Under the pieces are notes generated by a model. The model was given only the letters and a program-made list of their open reading frames with translations. It was not told where the DNA came from and searched no databases. A stretch of 64,000 bases of DNA, taken from Sulfurospirillum tamanense (lineage in GTDB: Bacteria > Campylobacterota > Campylobacteria > Campylobacterales > Campylobacteraceae). Where the stretch lies: contig NZ_JAFHKK010000008.1 in assembly GCF_016937535.1 (NCBI RefSeq), forward strand, positions 1 to 64,000, read 5' to 3'. The position numbers and the translations under genes are program-made. The stretch's first letter is position 1. Each line of letters begins with the position of its first letter. This document shows, in pieces, positions 53,275 to 63,607 of the stretch.

Positions 53275-55083
53275 TCAGACATGGTAGTGTTTTAAAAACT
53301 CCTTTGTTACGGTAATTATTTTTCTCTCCTGCAATGAAGCAATCACCGCAGGGTCGCAATCTGTATCTTTAGGCCATTCACGCGCGTACCCATCAAGGGC
53401 CGTTTTATTGGTACCATCAAGAGCAATGTAACCCTCTTCTAGGTACACATCACGCAAAGCATCCATGTTGTTCACCGCACGCCAAACAAGCATGTAGGGG
53501 TTAGCAACATTGTTGCTCGCATAGTCAACAAAAACAAGCAGTTTAACATGTTCCTTGAGGACTTTCAAGGCCTCGTACACCTCTCCCATGGAAGAGGATT
53601 TTTCCACCCCAATAACACACACGGGTGTTTTTGTGTGGGTTTTGTACTGTTTTACTGCTTTAATCTCGGGAACGAGTGCCGACATTTTAGCATAAAGCTC
53701 TCCATCTTGCAGTATCTTTTTGTCTAAAAAAGGAACGTTATCTTGGGTACAATCAAGACCTAGTTTTCCCCCATAGCAGGCATTAGGCGAAGCATGGTCA
53801 AGGGCATCGCACACCCCCTCACTAATCACGATATTACCCACCTTAACACGGTCAAGAATGTATTCACTCACCGCGTCATAATCACCAAGCTTTGGCGCAT
53901 CAGCTCCCAAAAAGAGCGCGTGCTTCACAAAACTCATCTGCCCTACTCCCCAAAACGCGTGCATAAATTGCTTGGCATGTCCAGGATAGCGGGTTTCCAT
54001 CTTGGCTAAAATAAGGTTATGAAACACCCCATTTTCAGGCATCTCATAATCAATCAAATCAGGCGCTGTGGTTTTAAGCAAGGGCAAAAACACCCGTCCT
54101 GTGGCCCAGCCCATGTATTTATCCTCCAAAGGTGGCTTGCCCACCACCGTAGCCAAATAGACAGGGTTTTTTTTGTGCGTAATGCAACTTACCTCCATCA
54201 CAGGGTAAGGCTCTTTAAGAGTATAGTACCCCGTGTGGTCACCAAAAGGCCCTTCGATACGCATTTGTGTTGGATCCACCCAACCCTCGATGACATAATC
54301 CACATCTTCAGGTACATAGATAGGGTTAGTCAAAGATTTAACCAAGCGGGCATTTTTTTCTTTAATAAGCCCGTAGAGCATCAGTTCAAACACGCCATTT
54401 GGCATAGGGGCTTGCCCGCACCAAATGTAGAGCGGGTCTCCGCCAATGGCAATAGAAACAGGCATGGGTTGCCCTGCTTGTTTGTATTCGTGAAAAAAGT
54501 GCGCACTGTCTTTGTGAATTTGCCAATGCATTCCAAGGTGTGTTTCATCGTACACTTGCAAGCGGTACATACCAAGATTGTGCTTTGTGCCATCCAAACT
54601 GGTTGTATAGACTTGCCCCATGGTAATAAAAGGTCCGCCATCCTCGCTCCACGTGGTCAACACAGGGATGTCGTACAAATTGGGCTTTTCTTGCACTACT
54701 TCTTGGCATACACCCTTGGAATTTAGGCGTTTTGGAAAAACATTTTTGAGGTTAAAGAGTTGGCCAAGCATGCCCATTGTGTTAAAAAACCCTTGAGGAG
54801 GCTTTACATGTAACAAATCATCAATTTCTTTAGCGACCGCGTCAGGCTCTTTGCCAAAAAACAAACGGGTGGCTTCGTAAGAACCAAAGACGTTCATCAG
54901 CACCGGCACATCAAAGGTTTTACCCAAACGTTTGCTTACAGGCTTAGTAAAAAGCAAGGCTTTAGAGTCGGGTTTTTTGACTTCCACATAGGCTGTGTGA
55001 GGGATTTCTAAGTCAATATCCACAGGTTCGTCGATAACCCGTAACAATCCGTGCTGTTTGAGTAAATCAATGGTTTCTTGCAT
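53275..55083 (-). CDS. UbiD-family decarboxylase, probable menaquinone biosynthesis decarboxylase
   Basis: 602 residues of the prenylated-FMN-dependent UbiD family; motifs include PFITMGQVYTTS, GGDPLYIWCGQAPMP and EGPFGDHTGYYT. In Campylobacterota, menaquinone is made by the futalosine route, and this protein type is annotated as its decarboxylase; E. coli UbiD acts on ubiquinone precursors instead. It follows hemC by 10 bases with GGAGGGG before the ATG. An exact palindrome copy at 54804 is read LHVK. Menaquinone would serve HydC and the respiratory chain. Confidence 0.9.
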   Translation of the reverse strand: MQETIDLLKQHGLLRVIDEPVDIDLEIPHTAYVEVKKPDSKALLFTKPVSKRLGKTFDVPVLMNVFGSYEATRLFFGKEPDAVAKEIDDLLHVKPPQGFFNTMGMLGQLFNLKNVFPKRLNSKGVCQEVVQEKPNLYDIPVLTTWSEDGGPFITMGQVYTTSLDGTKHNLGMYRLQVYDETHLGMHWQIHKDSAHFFHEYKQAGQPMPVSIAIGGDPLYIWCGQAPMPNGVFELMLYGLIKEKNARLVKSLTNPIYVPEDVDYVIEGWVDPTQMRIEGPFGDHTGYYTLKEPYPVMEVSCITHKKNPVYLATVVGKPPLEDKYMGWATGRVFLPLLKTTAPDLIDYEMPENGVFHNLILAKMETRYPGHAKQFMHAFWGVGQMSFVKHALFLGADAPKLGDYDAVSEYILDRVKVGNIVISEGVCDALDHASPNACYGGKLGLDCTQDNVPFLDKKILQDGELYAKMSALVPEIKAVKQYKTHTKTPVCVIGVEKSSSMGEVYEALKVLKEHVKLLVFVDYASNNVANPYMLVWRAVNNMDALRDVYLEEGYIALDGTNKTALDGYAREWPKDTDCDPAVIASLQERKIITVTKEFLKHYHV

Positions 55084-55093
55084 CTTTCCCCTC

Positions 55094-56044
55094 CTAGTCG
55101 TTAAAAATAACCGTCATGGCCATAGTTTCGGCCTCTTTAAGCAATGCACGTGCTCCACGTTCCACCATGCGTTTGGCCAAAACTTCACCCACGTGGGCGT
55201 ATTCTTCCCTCTTATATGTAAGGCTTTCCTCGAGGATTTGGCTAGCATCTGGCAAACCTACCATAGCCTTTACATGTATATGGTCTTTTTCCAAGGTTGC
55301 GTTCACGCCGATAGGCACTTGGCATCCCCCTTCTAAGATGCGCACAAAATCCCGCTCAATGGTTGTCTCGATGATGGCTTCGTCGTCGTTTAAAAAGGCT
55401 AACATTTCGCGAAGTTCTGGTGTGTCCACGCTTTCGATACCTAAAGCCGCTTGGCCGCTTGCAGGAATCATCCACGTTTTTTCGATAGGCGCAAAATAGC
55501 GCACTTCCTCTTGAAGCCCCAAGCGCACAATGCCAGCGGTTGCTAAGATGATGACGTCAAATTCCCCCTCTTTAAGCTTACGAATGCGGGTATTGACATT
55601 GCCTCGCAAGTTTTTAATCACCAAATCAGGACGCTTGGCTAGCAGTTGCATCCGACGGCGTAAACTGGTTGTGCCCACCACGGCACCTTGGGGCAACGCG
55701 TCAAGTGAAGCGTATTTTTCTGAGAGCATCGCGTCACGGGGGTCTTCGCGCTTAGTGAGTGCCACAAGGGCCAAACCTTCAGGAAACTCTGCGGGTACGT
55801 CTTTGAGGCTATGCACCGCCAAATGGGCATTGCCGCGCAACATCTCCTCTTCAAGCTCTTTGGTAAAAAGTCCTTTGCCACCAATCTTTGCCAGTGGCGT
55901 ATCTAAAATCTTATCGCCTTTTGTTTTGATGATATTAAGGTCTATATGTAAAGAAGGGTACCGCTCCATAAGTAAAGCTTTGATGTGTTCGGCTTGCCAT
56001 AAGGCTAGCTGGCTTCCGCGGGTGGCGATGATAATGTTTTTCAT
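55094..56044 (-). CDS. hemC: Porphobilinogen deaminase (hydroxymethylbilane synthase)
   Basis: Polymerises four porphobilinogen units in heme synthesis. It has 316 aa: [15 protein letters not shown] at the start, the catalytic [27 protein letters not shown], and the dipyrromethane-binding Cys in [11 protein letters not shown] choose the ATG at 56044 after AAGGA; the frame runs open to 56086. A one-mismatch palindrome copy at 55270 is read IHVK, and a degenerate one lies at 55212. Confidence 0.97.
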   Translation of the reverse strand: MKNIIIATRGSQLALWQAEHIKALLMERYPSLHIDLNIIKTKGDKILDTPLAKIGGKGLFTKELEEEMLRGNAHLAVHSLKDVPAEFPEGLALVALTKREDPRDAMLSEKYASLDALPQGAVVGTTSLRRRMQLLAKRPDLVIKNLRGNVNTRIRKLKEGEFDVIILATAGIVRLGLQEEVRYFAPIEKTWMIPASGQAALGIESVDTPELREMLAFLNDDEAIIETTIERDFVRILEGGCQVPIGVNATLEKDHIHVKAMVGLPDASQILEESLTYKREEYAHVGEVLAKRMVERGARALLKEAETMAMTVIFND

Positions 56045-56045
56045 A

Positions 56046-56474
56046 TTAATCCTTCTTAAGTTCTTTAGTATGGGGTGATTCTTCAATTACCTCCACGTCA
56101 ATGACGCTTTGGTCGCGACGCGTACGTCCATCAGGGCGAGTAGCGGGTGGCGCGAAACGCTTAGAGACCAACGTCGCCACGGCGCTAAATTGCAAGGCAA
56201 GTCCTACAATGTCGCTAAAAACTCCAGGTAAAATGAGCAAAAATGCCCCAATCACCGTAAAAAGGCTAATTTGGCTCAGCCCTTCAGGAGTAAGATTACG
56301 CTGGGCAAGGGCTTGCAAGCTTTGGGCAAGAGTGGCGCGAAAGTTGGCCAAGAACAATGCACCTAAAAACGCCGTGCCCATAATCTCCACAAAAGCACCA
56401 AGGCCGCCAAGTTGGCTAAAGACATTGACACTAATGAGGGTTTCAAAAAACACATAAAGGATAAAATAAATCAC
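56046..56474 (-). CDS. FxsA family membrane protein
   Basis: A 142-residue protein with about three membrane helices, resembling FxsA (the E. coli protein whose overexpression relieves phage T7 exclusion). Features: the N-terminal [26 protein letters not shown] and [20 protein letters not shown]. Cytoplasmic C-terminus is charged. Its start overlaps proS by 4 bases, and hemC begins 1 base after its stop. Confidence 0.86.
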   Translation of the reverse strand: MIYFILYVFFETLISVNVFSQLGGLGAFVEIMGTAFLGALFLANFRATLAQSLQALAQRNLTPEGLSQISLFTVIGAFLLILPGVFSDIVGLALQFSAVATLVSKRFAPPATRPDGRTRRDQSVIDVEVIEESPHTKELKKD

Positions 56475-58177
56475 ACCAAACGCCTTAGAATCTCCGCTTC
56501 GACCACATCGATGCCCATGCCCTCTTTTTCAAGAGTTTTGCGGCTCACAAGCTCCACCTTGCCCTCTTTAAAGTCCTTGCCTACAACCACCGCATAGGGG
56601 AATCCGATGAGCTCAAAATCGCTCATTTTAAACCCAAAACGCTCATTGCGGTCATCCAAAAGCACTTCTACGCCCTTGGCTTTTAAGGACTCGTACAAGG
56701 AGACGGCGTAGGCCAAACTCTCTTCGTCTTTGGTATTAGAAACGATGATTTCAACGGCATATGGGGCGGTTTGAAGGTTCCAAATGCACCCTTTTTCATC
56801 GTGGCTTGTTTCAATCATCACCGCAATCAAACGGCTCACTCCAACCCCATAACACCCCATCCAAAAAGGCTGTGCTTTGCCGTTTTGGTCCAAAAAGGTT
56901 GCGTTCATGGCTTTAGAATACTTTTGACCCAGTTGAAAAATGTGCCCTACTTCGATACCTTTGGTGATGCCAAGCTTCCCGCCACATGCCACACAGCAAT
57001 CCCCCGCCTCCACTGCGACCAAATCCTTAAAACGCGAAGGTTTAAAGCTTGCAACTTTCACGCCCACCCAGTGATAGTCTTGCTCATTGGCACCACAAAT
57101 GAGGTTAGCCTCACCTTCAAGCTCTTGGTCGATGTAAAACTCTACGCCCTCAGGTAAGCCAATAGGCCCGCAATACCCTGCTATAAGCCCTGCTTTTTCG
57201 ATCTCTTCCGCCGTTGCGTCGGTGAGTTCGAGGGCACCGCACGCGTTTTGCGCTTTGGTTTCTTGTAACGCGTCGCACCCGCGTACAAAAAAGACCACCA
57301 CAGCTTCTTTGTCTTGAAAAACAGCTTTTTTAATGACCGCTTTGATGGTATAAAAAGGGTCTACATGTAAGTACGCGCCGACTGCTTCAATAGTGTTTTG
57401 ATTGGGCGTGTGAAACTTGGCGGGATTAGCCTGTGGAGCTTCGAGGGTTGTGGTTTTTTTAGCGCGCTTTGCCGCTTCGATGTTGGCACCATAGTTGCAC
57501 CCATCGCATACCACGATGTCGTCTTCCCCATTGGGCGCTAAGACCATAAACTCTTTGCTTCCGCTTCCGCCAATAGCCCCGCTATCTGCTTCAACTGCGC
57601 GAAACTTAAGGCCAAGACGCTCCAAAATACGCGTATAGGTGGCTTCCATAAGGTTAAATTCACGCACCAAATCCTCTTGGCTCGCGTGAAAACTGTAGCC
57701 GTCTTTCATGGTAAACTCACGCCCCCGCAACAGACCAAAACGTGGCCTTGCTTCATCACGGAATTTGGTGGTGATTTGGTACAAATGCAAAGGCAATTGT
57801 TTGTAAGAATTAATGCGATTACGCACCATGTCTACCACCACTTCTTCGTGGGTTGGGCCCAACACAAAGCCATTTTCTTTACGGTCGCTAAAGCGCAACA
57901 GCTCTTTGCCAAACACACTGTAGCGCCCGCTTTCTTGCCACAAATCTGCAGGACTTACGACACCCATTTGCACCTCTTGGGCACCAGCGTTATCCATCTC
58001 TTCTTTCACAACTTGGCGGATTTTATCAAAAACAATTTTACCCATAGGCAAAAAGTTATACAAACCGCTTCCTACTTGTTGAATAAACCCTGCGCGGGTT
58101 AAAAAGATGTGGCTAGGAAGTTGGGCATCCTTGGGGGTCTCTTTTGTTGTTGGGGCGTAAAGGTTAGAAAATCTCAT
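56471..58177 (-). CDS. proS: Prolyl-tRNA synthetase, bacterial type with editing insert
   Basis: Class II synthetase (568 aa). Motif 1 region GLYNFLPMG, motif 2 [23 protein letters not shown] ([10 protein letters not shown] and [12 protein letters not shown]), a YbaK-like editing insert at about 225-390, motif 3 near [10 protein letters not shown], and an anticodon-binding C-terminal domain. Start overlaps hemA by 4 bases and end overlaps fxsA. A one-mismatch palindrome copy (57361) is read LHVD. Confidence 0.97.
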   Translation of the reverse strand: MRFSNLYAPTTKETPKDAQLPSHIFLTRAGFIQQVGSGLYNFLPMGKIVFDKIRQVVKEEMDNAGAQEVQMGVVSPADLWQESGRYSVFGKELLRFSDRKENGFVLGPTHEEVVVDMVRNRINSYKQLPLHLYQITTKFRDEARPRFGLLRGREFTMKDGYSFHASQEDLVREFNLMEATYTRILERLGLKFRAVEADSGAIGGSGSKEFMVLAPNGEDDIVVCDGCNYGANIEAAKRAKKTTTLEAPQANPAKFHTPNQNTIEAVGAYLHVDPFYTIKAVIKKAVFQDKEAVVVFFVRGCDALQETKAQNACGALELTDATAEEIEKAGLIAGYCGPIGLPEGVEFYIDQELEGEANLICGANEQDYHWVGVKVASFKPSRFKDLVAVEAGDCCVACGGKLGITKGIEVGHIFQLGQKYSKAMNATFLDQNGKAQPFWMGCYGVGVSRLIAVMIETSHDEKGCIWNLQTAPYAVEIIVSNTKDEESLAYAVSLYESLKAKGVEVLLDDRNERFGFKMSDFELIGFPYAVVVGKDFKEGKVELVSRKTLEKEGMGIDVVEAEILRRLV

Positions 58178-59478
58178 GCATGTTTCTCCAGTTGATAGTC
58201 ACATTGGTAATGGTCGAGTTGTTTGTTTTCTTCTTCGTTAATGTCAAAAAAGTATTGAATGGCTTGCACAATGGTATCGGATTCTGGCTGTTCAGCAATG
58301 GCTTTAAGGTTTTTAGTAGGACGATGCAAAAACGCGTTAAAGACTTGATGCACCACGCGCATCACTGCTTCTTCGCTCTCTTTGGGAATGTACCCTTTTT
58401 TTGCCGCCTTGGCGACCTCTTGCATGGCGCAATTTTTGGCTTTTTCGCGGATTTCCTTGATGATGGGATCCACGCTTAGAGTTTGTAACCACCTGAAAAA
58501 CTCGATGGTCGAACGCCCCACAATGCCATAGGCTACCTGGGCTTGTTCTTCCCGAAGGGAGACGTTGCGCGAAACGATTTCTTTTAAATCATCCACTGCA
58601 AAAACCTGCACATTTGCACGGGGTGAAAGCTCGATGTCTCGAGGCACCGCAATATCAAAAAAATAACGCGGATGCTCTCGGTAAGAAAGCATCCCATCCG
58701 TCACAATGGGCTTAGAAGCGCCTGTGGCAGAAAAGATGAACGAAAAGCGGTTGACGTATTCGCCTAAAAAGGAAAAATCATCCACCCGCACGTCCCCTTC
58801 CACACTCGCCGCTAGGGCGTAAGCATTCGCAGGGGTGCGATTAATGAGCACAACCTTGGCCTTGTGTGCTAGCAAATGCTTCACCGCCAACGTGCTCATC
58901 TCGCCCGCACCAATCACCAACACTTCTTTCCCTTCTAACGACCCTGCAATCTCCTCGGCTTTAGAAACAGCAACACTCGAAACAGAAATGGGACTTTGAG
59001 AGATGCTTGTCTGGCTACGCACCAAGGCAGCACAGCGAAAAGCATGGTGCATGGCACGGCTGAGTTTCAGGCCACAAAACCCTTCTTCATAGGCAAAACG
59101 GTACGCATCTTTGAGTTGCCCCACAATCTGCGTCTCGCCAATCACCAAGCTATCAAGAGAGGAAGCAACCGCAAAGAGGTGATGGATGGCGCCATTGTCT
59201 TCGTACACGTCCACACGCCCAAGAATGTCCTCTTTATCCACCTTGCACACTTCCACCAACTGGCTCGTGATGTGGGCTAGTGCTTCCTTGCACTCTTTGG
59301 CGCTTGTGATGATTTCAACACGATTGCACGTAGAGAGAATGATGGCTTCATTAAGACTTGGATGAACAACAATGCGACACAGCATGTCGCGTAGTTTTTC
59401 TTGTGAAGCAAAAGAGAGTTGTTCGCGAATCCCAATGTCGGTGTTTTTGTGCGTGAAACTCATCGTCATATAGTGCAT
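58174..59478 (-). CDS. hemA: Glutamyl-tRNA reductase
   Basis: First enzyme of the C5 heme pathway, reducing Glu-tRNA to glutamate semialdehyde. It has 434 aa. Catalytic C51 lies in STCNRVEI; other motifs are [17 protein letters not shown], the NADPH domain [10 protein letters not shown] and a C-terminal dimerisation helix. One-base overlap (TGATG) with ispB, and a 4-base overlap with proS. It works in one pathway with hemC three genes downstream. Confidence 0.97.
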   Translation of the reverse strand: MHYMTMSFTHKNTDIGIREQLSFASQEKLRDMLCRIVVHPSLNEAIILSTCNRVEIITSAKECKEALAHITSQLVEVCKVDKEDILGRVDVYEDNGAIHHLFAVASSLDSLVIGETQIVGQLKDAYRFAYEEGFCGLKLSRAMHHAFRCAALVRSQTSISQSPISVSSVAVSKAEEIAGSLEGKEVLVIGAGEMSTLAVKHLLAHKAKVVLINRTPANAYALAASVEGDVRVDDFSFLGEYVNRFSFIFSATGASKPIVTDGMLSYREHPRYFFDIAVPRDIELSPRANVQVFAVDDLKEIVSRNVSLREEQAQVAYGIVGRSTIEFFRWLQTLSVDPIIKEIREKAKNCAMQEVAKAAKKGYIPKESEEAVMRVVHQVFNAFLHRPTKNLKAIAEQPESDTIVQAIQYFFDINEEENKQLDHYQCDYQLEKHA

Positions 59479-60374
59479 CAGAACTCTCTTTCAATCATCT
59501 GAATCACGACCTTATCTAGCCCCTCTACCCCTGTTTTGGCAATAGCTTCAAGGGCTTCTTTGCCAAGGCTTTTGGCGTGGTCGATTGCGCGCGCAAGAGC
59601 GCCTGTGGTGCGCATTTTTTCTTGAATCCACACCGCTTGATCGGGCGATAATACCACGCCAAAAAGCGAAAGGAGCACCGCCTTGTCTTGCGCATTTAAT
59701 GCTTCATACATGTAAAGGTATGGCAAGGTTGTTTTTCCCTCGGCAAAATCATTCAACGCAGGTTTTCCCAACGTCTGGCTGTCTTGCGTGATATCTAAAA
59801 TGTCATCCACAACTTGAAAAGCAAGCCCCAGATTTCTCCCATACGTCGCAAAAGGTTCCCATGGTTTTCCCACAAGTTGCGCTGCTGCTTTTGCGCTGGC
59901 TTCAATGAGCGAAGCGGTTTTGTTGTAAATCATCTGGTCATACGCCGTTTTATCAGTGTGAAAGGCTTGGGAAAGTTCCACGTCTTGAAGTTCACCAAGA
60001 CTTAACAAAGCAACCGCATTAGAAATTGTTTGGGCAACCGCAGAAGGAAGGGCGCAAAGTTCAAAAAACCCTTTGGAGTAAAGAATATCGCCTAGCATAA
60101 TGGCGGTTTTGTTGCCAAAGCAGGCATTAACAGAATCCACCCCGCGTCGCGTAAGCGCGTCGTCAATCACATCATCGTGCAACAAACTTGCCGCATGAAT
60201 CAGCTCCACAATGGCCGCTAACTTCACCGCATCAGGATGCGCACCAGCAATTCTTAAAATCAACTTCGCCCGAAGCCGTTTTCCACTGGGGACACTTTCG
60301 TACAAAGCACACACCCGTGCATCGCCCAAAGAAGCGACGATTTCCCCCATCGTTTTTTCTACTGATTCAAGCAC
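59478..60374 (-). CDS. ispB: Polyprenyl diphosphate synthase
   Basis: Trans-prenyltransferase (298 aa) that makes the long isoprenoid tail of menaquinone. The first aspartate-rich motif is D67-D-V-I-D71 and the second VVDDILD (about 203). Product length cannot be read off safely, though the short length suits octaprenyl-type enzymes of this phylum. GTG start at 60374, directly after the upstream stop. A one-mismatch palindrome copy at 59706 is read LYMY; in that frame the exact form would make a stop. Confidence 0.93.
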   Translation of the reverse strand: MLESVEKTMGEIVASLGDARVCALYESVPSGKRLRAKLILRIAGAHPDAVKLAAIVELIHAASLLHDDVIDDALTRRGVDSVNACFGNKTAIMLGDILYSKGFFELCALPSAVAQTISNAVALLSLGELQDVELSQAFHTDKTAYDQMIYNKTASLIEASAKAAAQLVGKPWEPFATYGRNLGLAFQVVDDILDITQDSQTLGKPALNDFAEGKTTLPYLYMYEALNAQDKAVLLSLFGVVLSPDQAVWIQEKMRTTGALARAIDHAKSLGKEALEAIAKTGVEGLDKVVIQMIEREF

Positions 60375-60830
60375 CTATTCATTCCGCCTTGTTCTAGGAT
60401 CATCAAACTCAATCAAAACACGCTTTTGCCTATCTTCAATATACACTTCTAGAAATGCCACTTTTTTCTCTGTATCAAAATCTTCAAACACTAACCACAA
60501 CGCTGTCTTTCCTGCAATCCTATTAGCAGGATCAAACAACAAAGGCTCCCGCACTACCTCAAGACCACGGCGCAAGGAAAGAGTGTGTTGCTTAGGAAAC
60601 CCCCGAAAATGCGTGTGCACAATCAGATTGGTTGTATCGTACAGCGTCCAAGAGAAGCGGTACTCTTCGCGTCCTCCGTTGACTTCGTCTTTTAAATGCT
60701 CAGGGTAAACAAATACACTCGCCCATTCGTCTTTTTCAAGCACGAAACGGTATTGGTGTGCCCATTCAACTTTTGCATGAAGAGAAAGTGTCAAAGCTGC
60801 GAGTAGCAACCCTTTAAAAAGGTTATTCAT
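60375..60830 (-). CDS. Exported protein of unknown function
   Basis: 151 residues with a signal peptide (MNNLFKGLLLAALTLSLHAK, cut probably after A-K or H-A). The mature part is beta-rich with many aromatic and charged residues and no Cys. I recall an exported protein of similar size at this place in C. jejuni (Cj0540). It overlaps the DUF2018 gene by 8 bases and abuts ispB. Function unknown. Confidence 0.75.
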   Translation of the reverse strand: MNNLFKGLLLAALTLSLHAKVEWAHQYRFVLEKDEWASVFVYPEHLKDEVNGGREEYRFSWTLYDTTNLIVHTHFRGFPKQHTLSLRRGLEVVREPLLFDPANRIAGKTALWLVFEDFDTEKKVAFLEVYIEDRQKRVLIEFDDPRTRRNE

Positions 60831-61104
60831 TTTGGGTTAAAATATCTCCCACGAGGTTGATATACATGTCCGTCTTTCCTGCTTCCAAATCATCTTGGCG
60901 CTCATACTTAAACGCCTTAACAAGAGATTCTAAAGACTCATCCTCCCCTAGGCGTTCACTTAACAACGTCTCTATGGCTAGGTGTCGGTCTAAAAAGAGA
61001 TCAAATTCATGTTCTACAACACTGCGGTTTGCATGTAATAATATGTCAAAAAATTTTGATTTAGGGGAACCCAAAAAAGGGTCATTTTCGTCTACTTTTA
61101 ACAT
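60823..61104 (-). CDS. DUF2018-family small protein
   Basis: 93 residues, acidic, helical and cytoplasmic: starts MLKVDENDPFLGSPKSKFFD, which I recognise as the start of the Campylobacterota-specific DUF2018 family. Function unknown. It is the first gene of the run to ubiD, with GGAGACAC before the ATG and a consensus promoter upstream. A palindrome variant (61029, one mismatch inside the core) lies in it. Confidence 0.78.
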   Translation of the reverse strand: MLKVDENDPFLGSPKSKFFDILLHANRSVVEHEFDLFLDRHLAIETLLSERLGEDESLESLVKAFKYERQDDLEAGKTDMYINLVGDILTQNE

Positions 61105-61128
61105 GTGTCTCCATTAATTAAAGGTTGG

Positions 61129-61137
61129 ATTATAGCA
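61129..61137 (-). promoter_or_regulatory. Promoter of the DUF2018-ispB-hemA-proS-fxsA-hemC-ubiD operon
   Basis: On the minus strand TGC-TATAAT (hexamer 61134-61129) is a perfect extended -10, 25 bases before the DUF2018 start. All eight following genes are tightly packed on this strand. Confidence 0.65.
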
Positions 61138-61364
61138 CATCATATCTTGCATTAGCCAAAAAGCCAAAACCTTGTTTTTTAGGCAGACAAAGTGGCAAAA
61201 CAGAAGAAAAATGGCAACAAAAACCTTAGCGTGATTATCTGAATATTTGGTAAATATACCCCATTTTTATCATAAAACTAGGCTATGAAAAACAAACAAC
61301 TAAAATCAAAAAAAAGATAATTAATGAATAAAAATAGGGGCAAAAAAACCCTTAAATACGATAT

Positions 61365-61396
61365 TTACATAAAAAAATACAAATTATTTTATGTAA
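61365..61396. repeat. AT-rich inverted repeat with split palindrome half-sites
   Basis: Perfect 10-bp arms TTACATAAAA (61365-61374) and TTTTATGTAA (61387-61396) around 12 bases, 2 bases after the stop of the gene at 61399. The outer six bases on each side, TTACAT and ATGTAA, are exactly the half-sites of the dispersed palindrome. It could end transcription of that gene. Confidence 0.6.
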
Positions 61397-61398
61397 TA

Positions 61399-61764
61399 TT
61401 AATACCCATCATCGTAGATTTTGGAGCGGTGTTTGTTTTTTTTGTAGCTGCTAGTTGTTTTGAGTTTTTGAATAGCATTGGCTTCTTTTAATAGCACCTG
61501 CAACACAACCTCTTTTTCTTGAGGATTTTTGATGGTTTCTAGTACAAAATTGACATAATCTTCCAAGGCGCGCGTATAGGGTGAATCAAGAGAAACAGCA
61601 GGGACTTTACTTAGTACAGTATAATTTTTTTGCATCCTGAGTATAAAAAGTTCTAAATTAAAATCCTCACGTTTTAGTAGTGCGGCCGCGGATTTAACAA
61701 ATCTTTCTAAGGCACGCACATATTTCACGCGCTGCTCTTTTTCTTGTATATGAAAAGGTTTCAA
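61399..61764 (-). CDS. Hypothetical small helical protein
   Basis: 121 residues, not recognised, with basic, leucine-rich helices and a lysine-rich C-terminal tail. The only workable start is TTG at 61764, eight bases after AAGG, and that AAGG is itself part of a palindrome copy (61775-61784). Soluble; no signal. It is monocistronic, divergent to metY, so its promoter overlaps the metY control region. Confidence 0.6.
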   Translation of the reverse strand: MKPFHIQEKEQRVKYVRALERFVKSAAALLKREDFNLELFILRMQKNYTVLSKVPAVSLDSPYTRALEDYVNFVLETIKNPQEKEVVLQVLLKEANAIQKLKTTSSYKKNKHRSKIYDDGY

Positions 61765-61852
61765 TGGTTTTGCCTTACATGTAAAGATTTTTGTCTATTA
61801 TACCACTCTCTTTACTTTTTCTCTTTAATCTTGACTACTCTTATTAATTTAC

Positions 61853-61881
61853 TTGACATTATCAAAGAACTTTACTATACT
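61853..61881 (+). promoter_or_regulatory. Consensus sigma-70 promoter of metY
   Basis: TTGACA (61853-61858), 17 bases, TATACT (61876-61881): the best full promoter in the window, 37 bases before the ATG. A second TTGACT lies 22 bases upstream (61831-61836), two helical turns away, which may matter for a regulator. Confidence 0.8.
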
Positions 61882-61917
61882 TTCATCAATACTTCAATTT
61901 TAAACAAAGGAAACCAC

Positions 61918-63180
61918 ATGACGCAAGAAACACAGGCACTGCATTCTGGGTACGATAAGGCGGCTTTTGGAACCATGGCTGTGCCACTTTATCAAACCAC
62001 AGCGTACGATTTTGGTAGTCTTGAAACCGCCGCTAACCGCTTTGCTCTTCGGGAGCTTGGGCCTATTTATACGCGTCTTAACAACCCAACCACTGAGATT
62101 TTGGAATCACGCATGGCGGCCCTAGAGGGAGGCAGTGCGGCTCTTGCTACAGCAAGTGGGCAATCTGCTATCTTTTATGCCATTGCCAACCTCGCCAAAG
62201 CGGGCGATAACATCCTTGTGGCAAAGAAAATTTACGGAGGTGCTACCACCCTCCTAACCCACACCTTTAAACAATTTGGCGTTACCGCAAAACTATTTGA
62301 TAGCGATAAAGCAGAAGATCTAGAAGGCTTGATTGATGCGTCCACAAAGGCCATTTTCTTTGAATCCCTTTCCAACCCACACATCTCTATCAGTGAGTTT
62401 GACACCATCGTGCAAGTCGCTCAAAAACACGGCATTGTGACCGTTTGTGACAACACCGTTGCTACACCTATTTTGTGCCAACCCCTTAGCCTTGGTGTCG
62501 ACGTAGTCGTCCACAGTGCGAGCAAGTACATCAACGGCCAAGGCACGGCTATAGGTGGCATCATCACAGAGCGCAAAGGACTAAATGATTTGCTCATCGA
62601 CAACCCCCGCTACCCCCAATTTAACGAACCGGATGAGAGTTATCATGGCCTTGTGTACGCACAACTTCCTTTTCCGTTATTTACCTTGCGCGCCCGCTTG
62701 TCGCTCATTCGCGACATTGGAGCAGCCATCTCGCCTTTTAATTCGTGGCTCTTGATTCAAGGCCTTGAAACCCTTTTTGTGCGCATCAAAGCCCACAGCG
62801 AAAGTGCGCTAAAAGTAGCGCAATACCTACACGAACATCCTAGTGTTACCCTAGTGGGCTACCCAGGACTTCATAGCGACGCACACCACGCAAAACTCAA
62901 CCGTTATTTTAAATTCCCTCATGCTTCAGGGCTTATCCATGTCGAACTTGAGAGTGAAGAACTTGCCAAACGCCTCGTCAATGAGACCAAAATCTTTAGT
63001 GTCGTAGTCAACATTGGAGATTCTAAGTCACTCATAACACACCCCGCAAGCACCACACACCAACAAGTTTCTGCAACTGAATTGGAAGCTTCAGGAGTCA
63101 ACAACCGTGTCGTTCGCCTAAGCATTGGCCTAGAAAACACTGATGATCTCATCAACGACATCGCATCGGTATTAGGATAA
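61918..63180 (+). CDS. metY: O-acetylhomoserine sulfhydrylase (aminocarboxypropyltransferase)
   Basis: PLP enzyme of the Cys/Met metabolism family (420 aa) that makes homocysteine from O-acetylhomoserine and sulfide, so assimilating sulfur directly into the methionine branch. Motifs: PLYQTTAYDFGS, YTRLNNPT, the PLP lysine K203 in VHSASKYINGQG, and a C-terminal LSIGLENTDDLI. I choose the ATG at 61918 after AAAGGAAAC, although the frame is open far upstream to 61744. It is followed after 3 bases by an Rrf2 regulator, then cysK. Confidence 0.95.
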   Translation: MTQETQALHSGYDKAAFGTMAVPLYQTTAYDFGSLETAANRFALRELGPIYTRLNNPTTEILESRMAALEGGSAALATASGQSAIFYAIANLAKAGDNILVAKKIYGGATTLLTHTFKQFGVTAKLFDSDKAEDLEGLIDASTKAIFFESLSNPHISISEFDTIVQVAQKHGIVTVCDNTVATPILCQPLSLGVDVVVHSASKYINGQGTAIGGIITERKGLNDLLIDNPRYPQFNEPDESYHGLVYAQLPFPLFTLRARLSLIRDIGAAISPFNSWLLIQGLETLFVRIKAHSESALKVAQYLHEHPSVTLVGYPGLHSDAHHAKLNRYFKFPHASGLIHVELESEELAKRLVNETKIFSVVVNIGDSKSLITHPASTTHQQVSATELEASGVNNRVVRLSIGLENTDDLINDIASVLG

Positions 63181-63183
63181 CCC

Positions 63184-63597
63184 ATGGCACTCATTTCTTC
63201 GAAAGGCGCTTATGGACTTCGCGCCATGTACGAACTCTCGCTCGCACAAGAAAACACGCCCGTGCAAATTAAACACATCGCCGCCAAAACGGGGTTGTCC
63301 CAAAATTACCTTGAGCAACTCCTTAGCATCTTGCGTCGGGCGGGTTTAGTGGAGAGTATTCGCGGTGCCCACGGGGGCTATCACCTCGCCAAACCCGCGG
63401 AAGCTATCATTGTCGGGGAGATTTTGGAGGTTTTAGAGGGAGAACTTCAAATCCTTAACCAAGGGGGGCAAAACGACCCTCTGGTTCTATTTTACGAAAC
63501 ATGCCACGAGCGGTTGGTGGAGATTTTCAACCTCCCTCTTTCCGCATTGCAGCAGTACCACGAACGCCTTTTGGGCCAACTTCACTACACGATTTAA
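63184..63597 (+). CDS. Rrf2-family regulator, CymR-like
   Basis: 137 residues. A winged helix spans about 1-80 ([50 protein letters not shown]). IscR-type Fe-S cysteines are missing: only one Cys is seen (ETCHE). That, with its position between metY and cysK, points to the CymR type, which in Firmicutes represses sulfur genes in complex with CysK. The role here is inferred by analogy. Confidence 0.87.
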   Translation: MALISSKGAYGLRAMYELSLAQENTPVQIKHIAAKTGLSQNYLEQLLSILRRAGLVESIRGAHGGYHLAKPAEAIIVGEILEVLEGELQILNQGGQNDPLVLFYETCHERLVEIFNLPLSALQQYHERLLGQLHYTI

Positions 63598-63607
63598 AGG
63601 ACAAACC

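Noticed and set aside
61744-61917. In-frame extension upstream of metY
   Set aside because: It runs through the consensus promoter and has no ribosome binding site; the enzyme family starts at MTQETQ.
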